DNA from: Acidiluteibacter ferrifornacis
GTDB taxonomy: Bacteria > Bacteroidota > Bacteroidia > Flavobacteriales_E > Vicingaceae
Direction: 5' to 3'
DNA: 64,000 nucleotides
Assembly (NCBI RefSeq): GCF_009909615.1
Contig: NZ_WWNE01000006.1
Coordinates: 432,611-496,610, forward strand
Part shown: positions 9,842-18,160 of the stretch, in pieces
How positions within the stretch are numbered: position 1 is the first letter of the stretch
Layout of the letters: every line of letters starts with the position of its first letter
Made by a program: the position numbers and the translations under genes
Notes under the pieces: model-generated
What the model saw: only the letters and a program-made list of their open reading frames with translations
What the model was told of the DNA's origin: nothing
Databases searched by the model: none

Positions 9842-12202
9842 TCATTTAGTCCTAAAAAGATTTTTTCTCGACTTCTTACTTTCTTCCTCATAATAACCAT
9901 AATTATTATTCGAGCTCTTATCCACATCATTTAGCACAATACTCAGATTTGTCAGCTTTGACGTTTTATAAAAGTCATTGATCTGATTCAAGAATTCTCG
10001 TTTCGAATAATTCTGTCTTACTATGTATAAATTAAGATCAGACTCTTGTTGAAGTAATAATGCATCGGCTACTAAGCCAATTGGAGGAGTATCAATTATC
10101 ACATAATCAAACTGTCCTTTCAATTCAGTGATTAATTCGCTAGTTTTAGGTGTAGAAATTAATTCTGCTGGGTTTGGAGGTACTGGTCCTGAACTAATCA
10201 CAAATAAGTTATCTTGAGATGTTTTTAATATTACTTCAGCCAAACTTGCATTTGCTGACAAGTAATTACTGATTCCCGCATTGTTTTCTAAGTTCAAATA
10301 ATTGTGAATCTGAGGTTTTCTTAAGTCAAAACCTAACAATATAGTACGTTTCCCAGAGGCCGCTAATGAAGCTGCCAAATTAATTGAACAGAACGACTTT
10401 CCCTCTCTAGCAACTGTAGAGGTAACCATAATCACAAAAGAAGATTTCTTTTGTTGGTAGAAAGTTAAGTTGGTTCGAATAGTTCTGAATGCCTCTGCTA
10501 AAGCCGATTTAGGTTGATCAAAAACGATTCTATTGTTTTCTATATGTTTAGAGTTCGGAATAATACCCATTACCGGGATATCTGTGGTACTTGTAATATC
10601 GTCTTTATCCCGAACGGTATCATTCAGAAAGTCAATCGAGATAAAGATAACAGTGGGTAGCGCTATTCCTAACAATAATGCAATAAGATAATGCATCTTT
10701 CGGTTAGGCGCTATAGGACTTAATGGGTTCTTCATGGCCGGTTCTATGACCTTACAATCAGGTGTATTGGATGACATTGTAATTGCAGCAGAAGACCTTT
10801 TTTCCATCAAAAACAGGTAAATATTCTCATTCAATTTTAACAAACGATTCAAATTCACCAACTTCAACTGTGTAGCAGGCAATTTCTGTGCAGTATTACT
10901 TAACTGATTTGATCTATTATTCAAATCATTCAGCAATATTTTATTGGCTTTTGAAAGGTTTTCTATACTCTCCGTTAAAGCACCGATAACTTCAATCCTC
11001 CTATTTTCTACCTGACTAAAAAGAGGACTTTTTGTGTTTCCATCATTGATTAATTTTTTTCGAGTTAAGTTAAGCTCAATTAAATCTTTAACCAATTCAT
11101 TTACTATCAAGTCTTCAATCCCAAAGGCAGAAGGCGCTACTAAATTTTCTAGATTCTGCCCTTGCTTACTCTCCAACTTCTCTTGCAAATAGTTGTAATA
11201 CTTTTGCATGACTTCATACTTGGCCTTTTCCGTTTCTATTTCATTGTACTTTTGAATCAGTGACTCTCCTTCGGCACTCAGACTACCGATAGTTTCGGAG
11301 GATTTAAAGTCAGCTAAATTTTGTTCTTTTCTATTCAATGAATCAGAAATAACTGCCAATTGCTGATCAATGAATTCAACGGTATTCTTTGCAACTTCAT
11401 TTTTTTCTTGCAAATTTTGATCTACATACTTTTTAACTAGCTCATTAATAAAGTCAATAGACTTCTCCGGCACATTTGATTTCATTGACATTGTCAGAAG
11501 GTTGGACAAGCGGTCATCATCATTGAAATTCAATTGATTTTTATACGAATAGGCTGTTTGCTCTATCGAACTCAGTCTAACGTAATAGGTACTACCGAAG
11601 TTGGCATATTGACTATAACCCTCCTCTTTTATTATCATAAATGAAAATGAACCTAATGAAATAGCTTTATTGAATTTTTCGACACTTTGAAGTAAATCCT
11701 CTTGATCATGCGCTATTGCTTTTATTTCAAATTTTTCCTCATCTAATAATTTTATTTCAAACTGAAGACCTTGGGGGATTTGCTGACTGTCATCTCTATC
11801 GTACTTAAACGTAAAAGGTCTATTATTGTAAATCTCTTGTCTTTTCCATCCATTTTCCACAGAATAAACTACCTCCAAATTCAATTCCTCAACCACACCT
11901 TTCACCAAAGGGTATGACCTAAAAATCACAGACTCATCGGTTATACCAGAAAACTTGGTCATTGTCCGTCCACCGAAAAGCAATTCACTTGGATCATCCA
12001 TGCGGTTACTTTTCTTTATTTGAACAATGCTTTCTACCTTGTATACATTCGATTTGAAACTAAGGTACAAATGTGCCAAAGTCATGGCTATAACCATAGA
12101 AATAAGCAACCAGGGCCATTTTAGAGCATATCTTCTCAAACTCTCTTTAAACCTAGATATTTCTTGTCTATTCGACTGCTCAATTAGGTCTTCTGTACTC
12201 AT
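9842..12202 (-). CDS. Wzc-like chain-length determinant and BY-kinase
   Basis: A 786-aa polysaccharide co-polymerase. Residues 20-60 include the first membrane segment. Residues 65-500 form the periplasmic Wzz-like domain with long coiled-coil stretches (residues 260-470), and a second membrane segment lies near 505-525. The cytoplasmic tyrosine kinase follows, with Walker A REGKS, Walker A' LLGFDLRKP and Walker B DYVIIDTPP. A tyrosine-containing tail (YGYYEE) near the C-terminus is the expected autophosphorylation cluster. The protein controls chain length and export with Wza. It overlaps the Wza-like gene by 4 bp. Confidence 0.93.
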   Translation of the reverse strand: MSTEDLIEQSNRQEISRFKESLRRYALKWPWLLISMVIAMTLAHLYLSFKSNVYKVESIVQIKKSNRMDDPSELLFGGRTMTKFSGITDESVIFRSYPLVKGVVEELNLEVVYSVENGWKRQEIYNNRPFTFKYDRDDSQQIPQGLQFEIKLLDEEKFEIKAIAHDQEDLLQSVEKFNKAISLGSFSFMIIKEEGYSQYANFGSTYYVRLSSIEQTAYSYKNQLNFNDDDRLSNLLTMSMKSNVPEKSIDFINELVKKYVDQNLQEKNEVAKNTVEFIDQQLAVISDSLNRKEQNLADFKSSETIGSLSAEGESLIQKYNEIETEKAKYEVMQKYYNYLQEKLESKQGQNLENLVAPSAFGIEDLIVNELVKDLIELNLTRKKLINDGNTKSPLFSQVENRRIEVIGALTESIENLSKANKILLNDLNNRSNQLSNTAQKLPATQLKLVNLNRLLKLNENIYLFLMEKRSSAAITMSSNTPDCKVIEPAMKNPLSPIAPNRKMHYLIALLLGIALPTVIFISIDFLNDTVRDKDDITSTTDIPVMGIIPNSKHIENNRIVFDQPKSALAEAFRTIRTNLTFYQQKKSSFVIMVTSTVAREGKSFCSINLAASLAASGKRTILLGFDLRKPQIHNYLNLENNAGISNYLSANASLAEVILKTSQDNLFVISSGPVPPNPAELISTPKTSELITELKGQFDYVIIDTPPIGLVADALLLQQESDLNLYIVRQNYSKREFLNQINDFYKTSKLTNLSIVLNDVDKSSNNNYGYYEEESKKSRKNLFRTK

Positions 12203-12996
12203 CGTGATGTAATTGAAACTATAGTAATGATGGTGGTAACGACTGAAAGCACTAAAGGCAAAGCATTGTCACTGCTGAACTTTTTAACCTTAAGGGGAGC
12301 TACATGGATTACATCATTAGGTTGAATATAAAAAAAAGGAGATTGTATAAAGTCCGGGGCGGTCACGTCAATATAATGAACCGATAAATCTTTCCCATTA
12401 TTTCTAATTAATTTTATCTCCTTTCTATTGGCAAAGTCAGTCAAATCTTTCGCTAAGCCGATTGCATCGAAGATGGTGGGGTTATTGGTTATTAATTGAT
12501 ATAACCCTGGACTATTGACCTCTCCTAAAACCGTTACATTATAATTAGTCATGTAAATTTTGACAGAAGGATTATTGATATACCCCTTGCACTTCTCATA
12601 AATCTCATTGTGTAATTCCGCAATAGTTTTACCAACTGCTTCAATTTCACCAATCATAGGATAATCTATCTTACCATCTGGTCTTACGATATAGTCGTGT
12701 ACTGACATCGTTTGTGAAATCATATTCGGAGTTTGTTGACTACTCGAGCTAGTCATCTCTAATCCTCCTAAAACAGAATTTGCAAGTGGGTCTATGACTT
12801 TGATGTAAAATCGATCACCTGGACGAATCACATAGTTTATATTTTGAACAGAATAATTACTCCCTTCCTCAGCGTCGTGTAAATATGTTATTTTCTTGGT
12901 TGGGATACAGGAATAAAAAGGACAAGAAATAACCACAATAAACATTAGCCGAGTTATAATTTTCTTGACAACCGGCATAAAAATAATCTTAGACAT
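12199..12996 (-). CDS. Wza-like polysaccharide export lipoprotein
   Basis: A 265-aa protein with a hydrophobic N-terminus ending in a lipobox-like FYSC (Cys around residue 29), as for an outer-membrane lipoprotein. The Poly_export domain follows: YVIRPGDRFYIKVIDP, then YIVRPDGKIDYPMIGEIEAVGKT, then a SLBB-like VTVLGEVNSPGLY segment. A hydrophobic C-terminal helix (residues 245-262) could span the membrane. It would form the outer-membrane channel partner of the adjacent Wzc-like kinase. The second in-frame ATG (MPVVKK) is an alternative start that gives a more typical signal peptide. Confidence 0.92.
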   Translation of the reverse strand: MSKIIFMPVVKKIITRLMFIVVISCPFYSCIPTKKITYLHDAEEGSNYSVQNINYVIRPGDRFYIKVIDPLANSVLGGLEMTSSSSQQTPNMISQTMSVHDYIVRPDGKIDYPMIGEIEAVGKTIAELHNEIYEKCKGYINNPSVKIYMTNYNVTVLGEVNSPGLYQLITNNPTIFDAIGLAKDLTDFANRKEIKLIRNNGKDLSVHYIDVTAPDFIQSPFFYIQPNDVIHVAPLKVKKFSSDNALPLVLSVVTTIITIVSITSR

Positions 12997-13028
12997 CTTT
13001 CGAGAGTAATTAGATAGCGAATGAATGT

Positions 13029-13077
13029 TGCAAATCTCCTTGAATTGTTTTTAAATAACAACTAAAAGAGATTTGCA
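13029..13077 (-). terminator. Inverted repeat between the SPOR protein and Wza-like genes
   Basis: TGCAAATCTC at 13029-13038 pairs perfectly with GAGATTTGCA at 13068-13077 across a loop of about 29 nt. It lies directly downstream of the SPOR-domain gene and just upstream of the Wza-like gene, on the leftward reading strand. There is no T-tract after the stem, so it could be a weak terminator, an attenuator or an RNA-stability element. Confidence 0.35.
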
Positions 13078-13085
13078 TTTTCAAA

Positions 13086-14555
13086 TTATAGCTTACGTTT
13101 AATATGCACCCAAGCTTTAGGAAATCCTTTTTCTCTTATTACTTGCATTTCTTGCAATGCTTCTGCTTTTGTAGTATGTCTACTTACAGTGATCAAATAC
13201 CAAGTACCTTGCAAATTTCTAATGATAGTTGGAGTTAATCCTGTTTCTAAAACCTCATCCGCCATAATTCTTGCAGTTCTCTCTTTTCTAAAGGCTGCAA
13301 TAGTTACGAAATAGCCTTCCTCCTCACTTAAAGCAACCTTCGTCTTGTCAGCTGAAGTCACCTTTTTAGTGGTTTCTGCGGGCTTGGAATCAATTACCTT
13401 CTCTTCGACCTTTTTACTTTCAAAACTAAATTCTTCAATCTTTTTACCATTCTCGTTATTTAGAGTGTATAACGAAATATCATTAGCATTAAGTTCATCC
13501 AGATTCAATGGTTTAAATGACACTTTTTGATCAGCATTTAATTTGGTGTATTCAAAAAATCCTAATTCATTGGTGTATATTGTATCTATTGGCATTCCAT
13601 TTTCATCTAAAACTACCAATGCAGTGTTTCCGGCAGGTAACTTTTGATATTCATATTTACCAAAAATGGTGTTACTCTTCTCAATGGTCTTAGGCGTCTT
13701 TTCCTCAATTACTTCTATTGGTTCTGCTGTTTTTAATGGCAACTCCTCAACTTCGGTCATCTGATTTTTTACGATATAATCTCTTTTCTTCAAGTGATAA
13801 GTAATCCCGATTGCAGAATAGCTATACGCATCGTTATAATCTCCAGCAACCCAAGCATCTAATTTATCATTAAAGACATTTCGCAAAGATGCTTCCAATG
13901 AAATATCTAATCTATTGTTCACTACATAGGATATTTTTCCCCCAAAAGAAGCCACAGCCTCTGTCGTTTTTCCAGTTCTTCCTCTAGTTTTACTATACAA
14001 CAAGTTAACATCCTCATCGCTTTGGGCATAGATTTTTGAATCATATTTCACCAAACTATAACTGGCCAAGACCCCAAAAGAAACCTTATTAAAAAACTTC
14101 ACTCTATCTTTAAAGATTAGACGAGACAAATTTAAATCAATTCTAGGAAGCATTAGCTCTAATATATCCGTATTGTACTGTATGCCAGTGCCTAAATTAA
14201 AATTTCCATTGGTTGCATTTGCAGTATTTACGTCGTCCAACCGCCCTTCTAAAGATCCGTATAAAATTCCACCACTAACACTCAAATAATTAGTTAGGTG
14301 AAAATCTCCATTAATCCCAAAACCCAATTTATTATATTCCGGCTGGGCAAATGATGGCATGAATCCATCCTTTTTAAAATCTCCCCAAGAGTGCAATAAA
14401 CCTATATGAGGAGAAACGCTAGTTCTCTCGATAATTCTGTTTAACAAGGATTTATTTTCAACTTCAGGCTTAGCAACAGTATTATCTTGAGCTTGAAGCT
14501 CGATAGAGAAACTTACACTACACACTAAAAATAAGAACATTAACCTAATTTTCAT
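13086..14555 (-). CDS. Outer-membrane protein with beta-barrel-like N-terminus and C-terminal SPOR domain
   Basis: I start it at 14555, where MKIRLMFLFLVCSVSFSIELQAQ forms a clean signal peptide. A longer upstream start at 14609 has no such feature. Residues 60-250 alternate short amphipathic strands (PHIGLLHSWGDF, YLSVSGGILYGSL, VKFFNKVSFGVLASYSL), like a small Bacteroidota outer-membrane barrel. A linker rich in E, K and T follows. The last 75 residues (YFVTIAAFRKERTARIMAD to FPKAWVHI) resemble a SPOR domain, which binds denuded peptidoglycan. As first gene of the leftward exopolysaccharide operon it could position the export machine at the wall. No biochemical function is established for this architecture. 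Confidence 0.8.
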   Translation of the reverse strand: MKIRLMFLFLVCSVSFSIELQAQDNTVAKPEVENKSLLNRIIERTSVSPHIGLLHSWGDFKKDGFMPSFAQPEYNKLGFGINGDFHLTNYLSVSGGILYGSLEGRLDDVNTANATNGNFNLGTGIQYNTDILELMLPRIDLNLSRLIFKDRVKFFNKVSFGVLASYSLVKYDSKIYAQSDEDVNLLYSKTRGRTGKTTEAVASFGGKISYVVNNRLDISLEASLRNVFNDKLDAWVAGDYNDAYSYSAIGITYHLKKRDYIVKNQMTEVEELPLKTAEPIEVIEEKTPKTIEKSNTIFGKYEYQKLPAGNTALVVLDENGMPIDTIYTNELGFFEYTKLNADQKVSFKPLNLDELNANDISLYTLNNENGKKIEEFSFESKKVEEKVIDSKPAETTKKVTSADKTKVALSEEEGYFVTIAAFRKERTARIMADEVLETGLTPTIIRNLQGTWYLITVSRHTTKAEALQEMQVIREKGFPKAWVHIKRKL

Positions 14556-14651
14556 ACTCCACTTCTTTATGTTTAATACGAAGCGAATATACAACAATAA
14601 TGATATCATTCAACACTAGTACTTTAAAGTATTTAAAAATTTAATTTTAGC

Positions 14652-14681
14652 TTGGAAATTTTATTTGAACATGTATATTTG
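14652..14681 (+). promoter_or_regulatory. Bacteroidota-type sigma-A promoter for the wecB-like gene
   Basis: TTG at 14652-14654 (-33 element) and TATATTTG at 14674-14681 (-7 element, consensus TAnnTTTG) are separated by 19 nt, within the known range. The ATG of the epimerase gene is 23 nt downstream. No Shine-Dalgarno sequence is seen, as is usual in this phylum. Confidence 0.6.
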
Positions 14682-14703
14682 AATTCTAACACAAATCTCC
14701 AAA

Positions 14704-15801
14704 ATGATAAAAAAAAAGGTGTTCTGCGTCGTTGGAACTAGACCTAACTTCATAAAAATTACACAATTAGAAAGGGAATTTCTGAAACACGCCGATACAT
14801 TTCAATTTGACTTGATACATACAGGTCAACATTTTGATGATAAAATGTCAGCTATTTTTTTTGAACAACTCCAATTAAAAAAGCCGACTTTCTTACTAAA
14901 CATCGAAAATAAATCTAGAAAAGACAAAACAAAATCCACCATATTTGAATTGAATCAGTTGTTTATGACTGAGAGACCTGATTTAGTAATTGTAGTTGGA
15001 GACGTTGATTCTACCTACGCTGCAGCCATCGCGGCCAAAAATTTAGATATTAAGATTGCCCACCTAGAAAGTGGCTTAAGAAGTTTTGATTTAAATATGC
15101 CTGAAGAAGTCAATCGAATTGCAGTAGACCAAATTTCCGATTACTTTTTTGTGACGGAACAAAGCGGAATTGACAACTTAAAGAACGAAGGTGTCAATGA
15201 AAACAACATCCATTTTGTGGGTAACACTATGATAGATGCTTTAGTTGCTTTTGACCAAGAAATTAAATCCAATCCAATCCTCAGTCTTCTGAGCCTAAAG
15301 CCTAAACAATATATCTTAACCACTTTCCATCGACCTTCAAATGTTGATAACGAACTATCTCTAAAAGTTATTCTTGAATTAATCAATGAAATTGCAAATG
15401 ACACGAAAGTGGTGATACCGATTCATCCACGCACAAAAAATAAAATAAGTGAATTTGGACTTAATCATTTAATAGATAAAAATCTGAACATTATTCAATT
15501 GGAACCTATAGACTATTTTGCATTCCAAAATTTAATTTTAAATGCAAAGGTAGTAATTACCGATAGTGGAGGCATTCAAGAAGAAACTACCTTTCGGAAA
15601 GTCCCCTGTTTGACAATCAGAGATAACACTGAACGTCCTTCAACTATTGAAATCGGTACCAATCAATTATTGGCATTGGATAAAGATCTTATCCTTTTAA
15701 AAATAAAAGAAGTAAATAGTGCCAGAAAATCACAAATCCCTGAGCTTTGGGATGGAAAGTCGACACAAAGAATTGTGGAGATTTTAAAAGATCTTGTTTA
15801 A
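14704..15801 (+). CDS. wecB: UDP-N-acetylglucosamine 2-epimerase (non-hydrolysing)
   Basis: A 365-aa protein converting UDP-GlcNAc to UDP-ManNAc, a precursor for envelope glycans. Family motifs are clear: VVGTRPNFIKI at the N-terminus, THTGQHFDDKMS-like IHTGQHFDD, VVVGDVDST, AHLESGLRSFDLNMPEEVNR, TFHRPSNVD, and the UDP-binding ITDSGGIQEE and RDNTERP segments. Length is normal. It reads away from the exopolysaccharide operon but probably supplies it with ManNAc. The next gene is convergent and starts one base after its stop, so transcription of the two sets of genes meets here. Confidence 0.95.
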   Translation: MIKKKVFCVVGTRPNFIKITQLEREFLKHADTFQFDLIHTGQHFDDKMSAIFFEQLQLKKPTFLLNIENKSRKDKTKSTIFELNQLFMTERPDLVIVVGDVDSTYAAAIAAKNLDIKIAHLESGLRSFDLNMPEEVNRIAVDQISDYFFVTEQSGIDNLKNEGVNENNIHFVGNTMIDALVAFDQEIKSNPILSLLSLKPKQYILTTFHRPSNVDNELSLKVILELINEIANDTKVVIPIHPRTKNKISEFGLNHLIDKNLNIIQLEPIDYFAFQNLILNAKVVITDSGGIQEETTFRKVPCLTIRDNTERPSTIEIGTNQLLALDKDLILLKIKEVNSARKSQIPELWDGKSTQRIVEILKDLV

Positions 15802-16500
15802 TTACAAATGATAATCAAAGCACTCTAAATCTTCCTTGTAATAGCTTGAAATCAAACCTATCAACTCTTCATCTAAGTAATGTTCATAGTTATTATGTTC
15901 AGATGAATTATGCAATTCTAACTTAATTTGAGGCAACCCAACCTTTTGGCAAACAGCATCAAAATCTGATTGTAGACTCTCAAATCGCCCAATAAAATCA
16001 ACTATATTTTCTCCGAATTCATTTGTAACAAAGTTCCATTGAGGTTTAAATAGAATGTCATCACCCAATGATGGATTTTTAAAAAGTAACTTCATTATCC
16101 CAAGCTTATTATTGGCAAATATTTCAGAAGATCGATGTCGAAAAAAGGCGTAAGAAATGAAACGATCAAATGGATTTCTAACAAAAGTAAACTTGAAATA
16201 AGAGTCCCAGACTTCTTCACTAAGTACACGCTTTGCTTCTGAAGAAGTTATGTGTCCATGAGTAATATCTTGAAACTCTTTATATGGCAATCTACTTTGA
16301 TGAAATAGATCCACTTGCTCCCAGTCATCTGAACCAAGGTGCCTTCTTAATGCAAAACGAATTGCATGTGTTGCCGTTTTGGGAATGGCTACATAAATAA
16401 ATTTATATTTATGAGAAACTATCACTATATCAAAACTTTGATCTATATAAACTATTGTTGAATTGTCGTTCAAACCAGTTGGAGGTTCAAAAGTGCTCAA
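15802..16500 (-). CDS. Sulfotransferase family 2-like protein, set 1
   Basis: A 232-aa PAPS-dependent sulfotransferase candidate. The 5'-phosphosulfate loop is YVAIPKTATHAIRFAL (residues 34-49) and the 3'-phosphate-binding segment is FTFVRNPFDRFISYAFFRHR. These match the Sulfotransfer_2 family of carbohydrate or peptide sulfotransferases. The paralogue at 54238 begins IVSHQHRFIF, equivalent to IVSHKYKFIY here, so the first 25 residues may be an extension and a GTG start there is possible. It is divergent from the sulfotransferase-B2 fusion gene 62 bp away. Its acceptor could be the RiPP or a glycan. Confidence 0.82.
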   Translation of the reverse strand: MSTFEPPTGLNDNSTIVYIDQSFDIVIVSHKYKFIYVAIPKTATHAIRFALRRHLGSDDWEQVDLFHQSRLPYKEFQDITHGHITSSEAKRVLSEEVWDSYFKFTFVRNPFDRFISYAFFRHRSSEIFANNKLGIMKLLFKNPSLGDDILFKPQWNFVTNEFGENIVDFIGRFESLQSDFDAVCQKVGLPQIKLELHNSSEHNNYEHYLDEELIGLISSYYKEDLECFDYHL

Positions 16501-16562
16501 AATATTTTATTATCCCCTATGGATTGTTTTAGAATTTAAACATATATGTTGAATTTAGCTAT

Positions 16563-17615
16563 ATGAAGCAAAAGGTATTTTGTATTGGGTTTCACAAAAC
16601 AGGAACTTCAAGTTTGGCGAATGCTCTTCAAATGTTGGAATACAGCGTTTGTAGACGTCTAGGATCACTTCAAGATTTAATTCCTGATAACAATGTGATT
16701 GAATTAATACGGAATCACAAAACACAAGAGATATTAAAGGCCTTAAAACCATATGATGCTTTTTGCGACAACCCGTGGCCACTTTTTTACAAAGAAATTG
16801 ATGCTTTTTATCCTGGCAGCAAGTTTATTTTAACCATTCGAGAAGAAAACAGTTGGCTAAAAAGTGTACTCCAATATTTCAAGAATTCAAAGACTGAAAT
16901 CAGAGAAATAATTTATGGAGAGCCATCTCCTATTGAAAATGAAACCATCTACCTAGAGCGATATAGAAAACATAATGCAGAAGTATTAGCCTTTTTTAAA
17001 AGCAGACCGGAAGATTTGCTCATTATTGATATTGAAAAAGAAGAAAATCAGTGGGCAAAACTCTGTCAATTTTTAGGAAAAGAAATCCCGAATCAAGAAT
17101 TCCCTCACCGAAATAAATCAAAGTCGAACCAAAAAAACATTACCGAAACCAAAACCTCAAAATCAAAAAACAACAAACTTGTAACGTTTCTTAAATTACC
17201 TGTTCAGGACAAACGCCTTTTAATTGAAACGACTGCTCTACTTTTTATTGCTAGACTTCTAGTACTTTTTCTACCATTCAGAGCAATTGCAAAAAGATTG
17301 GGCGAACACATGACAGAAACGACAAGGCAAACTTCTTCTCTGCAAGAAGAGACAACCGAAAAAATAGGAAAGGCAATTAGAAAAGTGAGTAGACTCACTC
17401 CTTTTAGGAGTTTATGTCTTGAACAAGCTATAGCTTGTAAAGTCATGCTCAACAGACGAGGAATTTCATCTACTATTTACTTTGGACTTGCAAAAGAAAA
17501 TGAAGCTTTAAAATTAAAAGCCCATGCATGGACACGTTCAGGCAATCAGATTATCACAGGAGCCAAAGGCAGGCATCAATTTAAGGTCGTTTCTACTTTT
17601 GGGAACACTATTTAA
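16563..17615 (+). CDS. Fusion: sulfotransferase plus lasso-peptide B2-type leader peptidase
   Basis: A 350-aa protein with two different domains. Residues 1-180 look like a Sulfotransfer_4-type enzyme: PAPS loop GFHKTGTSSLANAL at 9-22 and a 3'-phosphate-binding TIREENSWLKSVL near 91-103. A K/S/N-rich linker (181-205) follows. Residues 210-350 match the lasso B2/transglutaminase-like fold: an N-terminal helical part, the putative nucleophile Cys285 in PFRSLCLEQAI, MLNRRGI, and the HAW motif with His321. The usual region of the third catalytic acid reads GNQIITG, so the acid is not obvious. B2 proteins cut the leader from lasso precursors in complex with B1, whose gene lies just downstream. I know of no described fusion of this kind, so this rests on reading the sequence. 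Confidence 0.85.
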   Translation: MKQKVFCIGFHKTGTSSLANALQMLEYSVCRRLGSLQDLIPDNNVIELIRNHKTQEILKALKPYDAFCDNPWPLFYKEIDAFYPGSKFILTIREENSWLKSVLQYFKNSKTEIREIIYGEPSPIENETIYLERYRKHNAEVLAFFKSRPEDLLIIDIEKEENQWAKLCQFLGKEIPNQEFPHRNKSKSNQKNITETKTSKSKNNKLVTFLKLPVQDKRLLIETTALLFIARLLVLFLPFRAIAKRLGEHMTETTRQTSSLQEETTEKIGKAIRKVSRLTPFRSLCLEQAIACKVMLNRRGISSTIYFGLAKENEALKLKAHAWTRSGNQIITGAKGRHQFKVVSTFGNTI

Positions 17616-17676
17616 AAGAAATACAGTTCGAAAACTCAAAAAGACTGTAAATAATGGGGCCTTTAGAATGAACTAA

Positions 17677-17955
17677 TTATGAAATCTTTACTAAACGTTG
17701 CTCCTCCAACTGATCTAAAAAATCAAGCACATCTCGTTTACAAGTAAGTTCATCTACATTGTATTCTTTCATTAAACGACTGCAGATATCACTTATTACA
17801 ATCGGAGACTCAATCATTTTCCAAATATCCCCTCCTATAGAATCCATTCCATAATATTTACCATTTTCTAAACTCATCATAACCAGCTCATTCTCTACTT
17901 CACTTGCTATCACTTCATTTGACCTCTCTATAGTGTTTTCTATTGTAATGTTCAT
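17677..17955 (-). CDS. PqqD-like B1 protein (RiPP recognition element), set 1
   Basis: A 92-aa protein with the PqqD fold pattern: three strands (ELVMMSLENGKYYGMD), SIGGDIWKMIE, then a winged-helix-like region ending in LDQLEEQRLVKI. In lasso pathways this stand-alone B1 protein binds the precursor leader and presents it to the B2 peptidase. It is convergent with the fusion gene carrying B2. The homologue at 55335 shares long stretches such as GKYYGM.SIG..IW. No precursor-like open frame with a W-x-A-P-K-L motif is visible in the adjacent gaps (17616-17676 and 17956-18160), so its substrate is probably encoded elsewhere, most likely at 35165. Confidence 0.88.
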   Translation of the reverse strand: MNITIENTIERSNEVIASEVENELVMMSLENGKYYGMDSIGGDIWKMIESPIVISDICSRLMKEYNVDELTCKRDVLDFLDQLEEQRLVKIS

Positions 17956-18160
17956 TCTATTTTTTTTTGTAAAAGTAGAAATAATCTATTTTTTAAATTT
18001 CTGCTCACTACATTTTATGCAATTTTTAGTTAGACAGACTTAAAAGTTCCTATTTTTACCGTCGTTCAATTAAAAGCTTGAATACTAAGCAACATTATTC
18101 TGGTGTAAATAGTCAATAATGATTAACTCTTTTTTAATTAGAAAATCAAATTTCGTTTAA

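Noticed and set aside
17956..18160. Search for a third precursor next to the set 1 B1 gene
   Set aside because: Only very short frames (8-13 codons) without a W-x-A-P-K-L-like motif are present on either strand.
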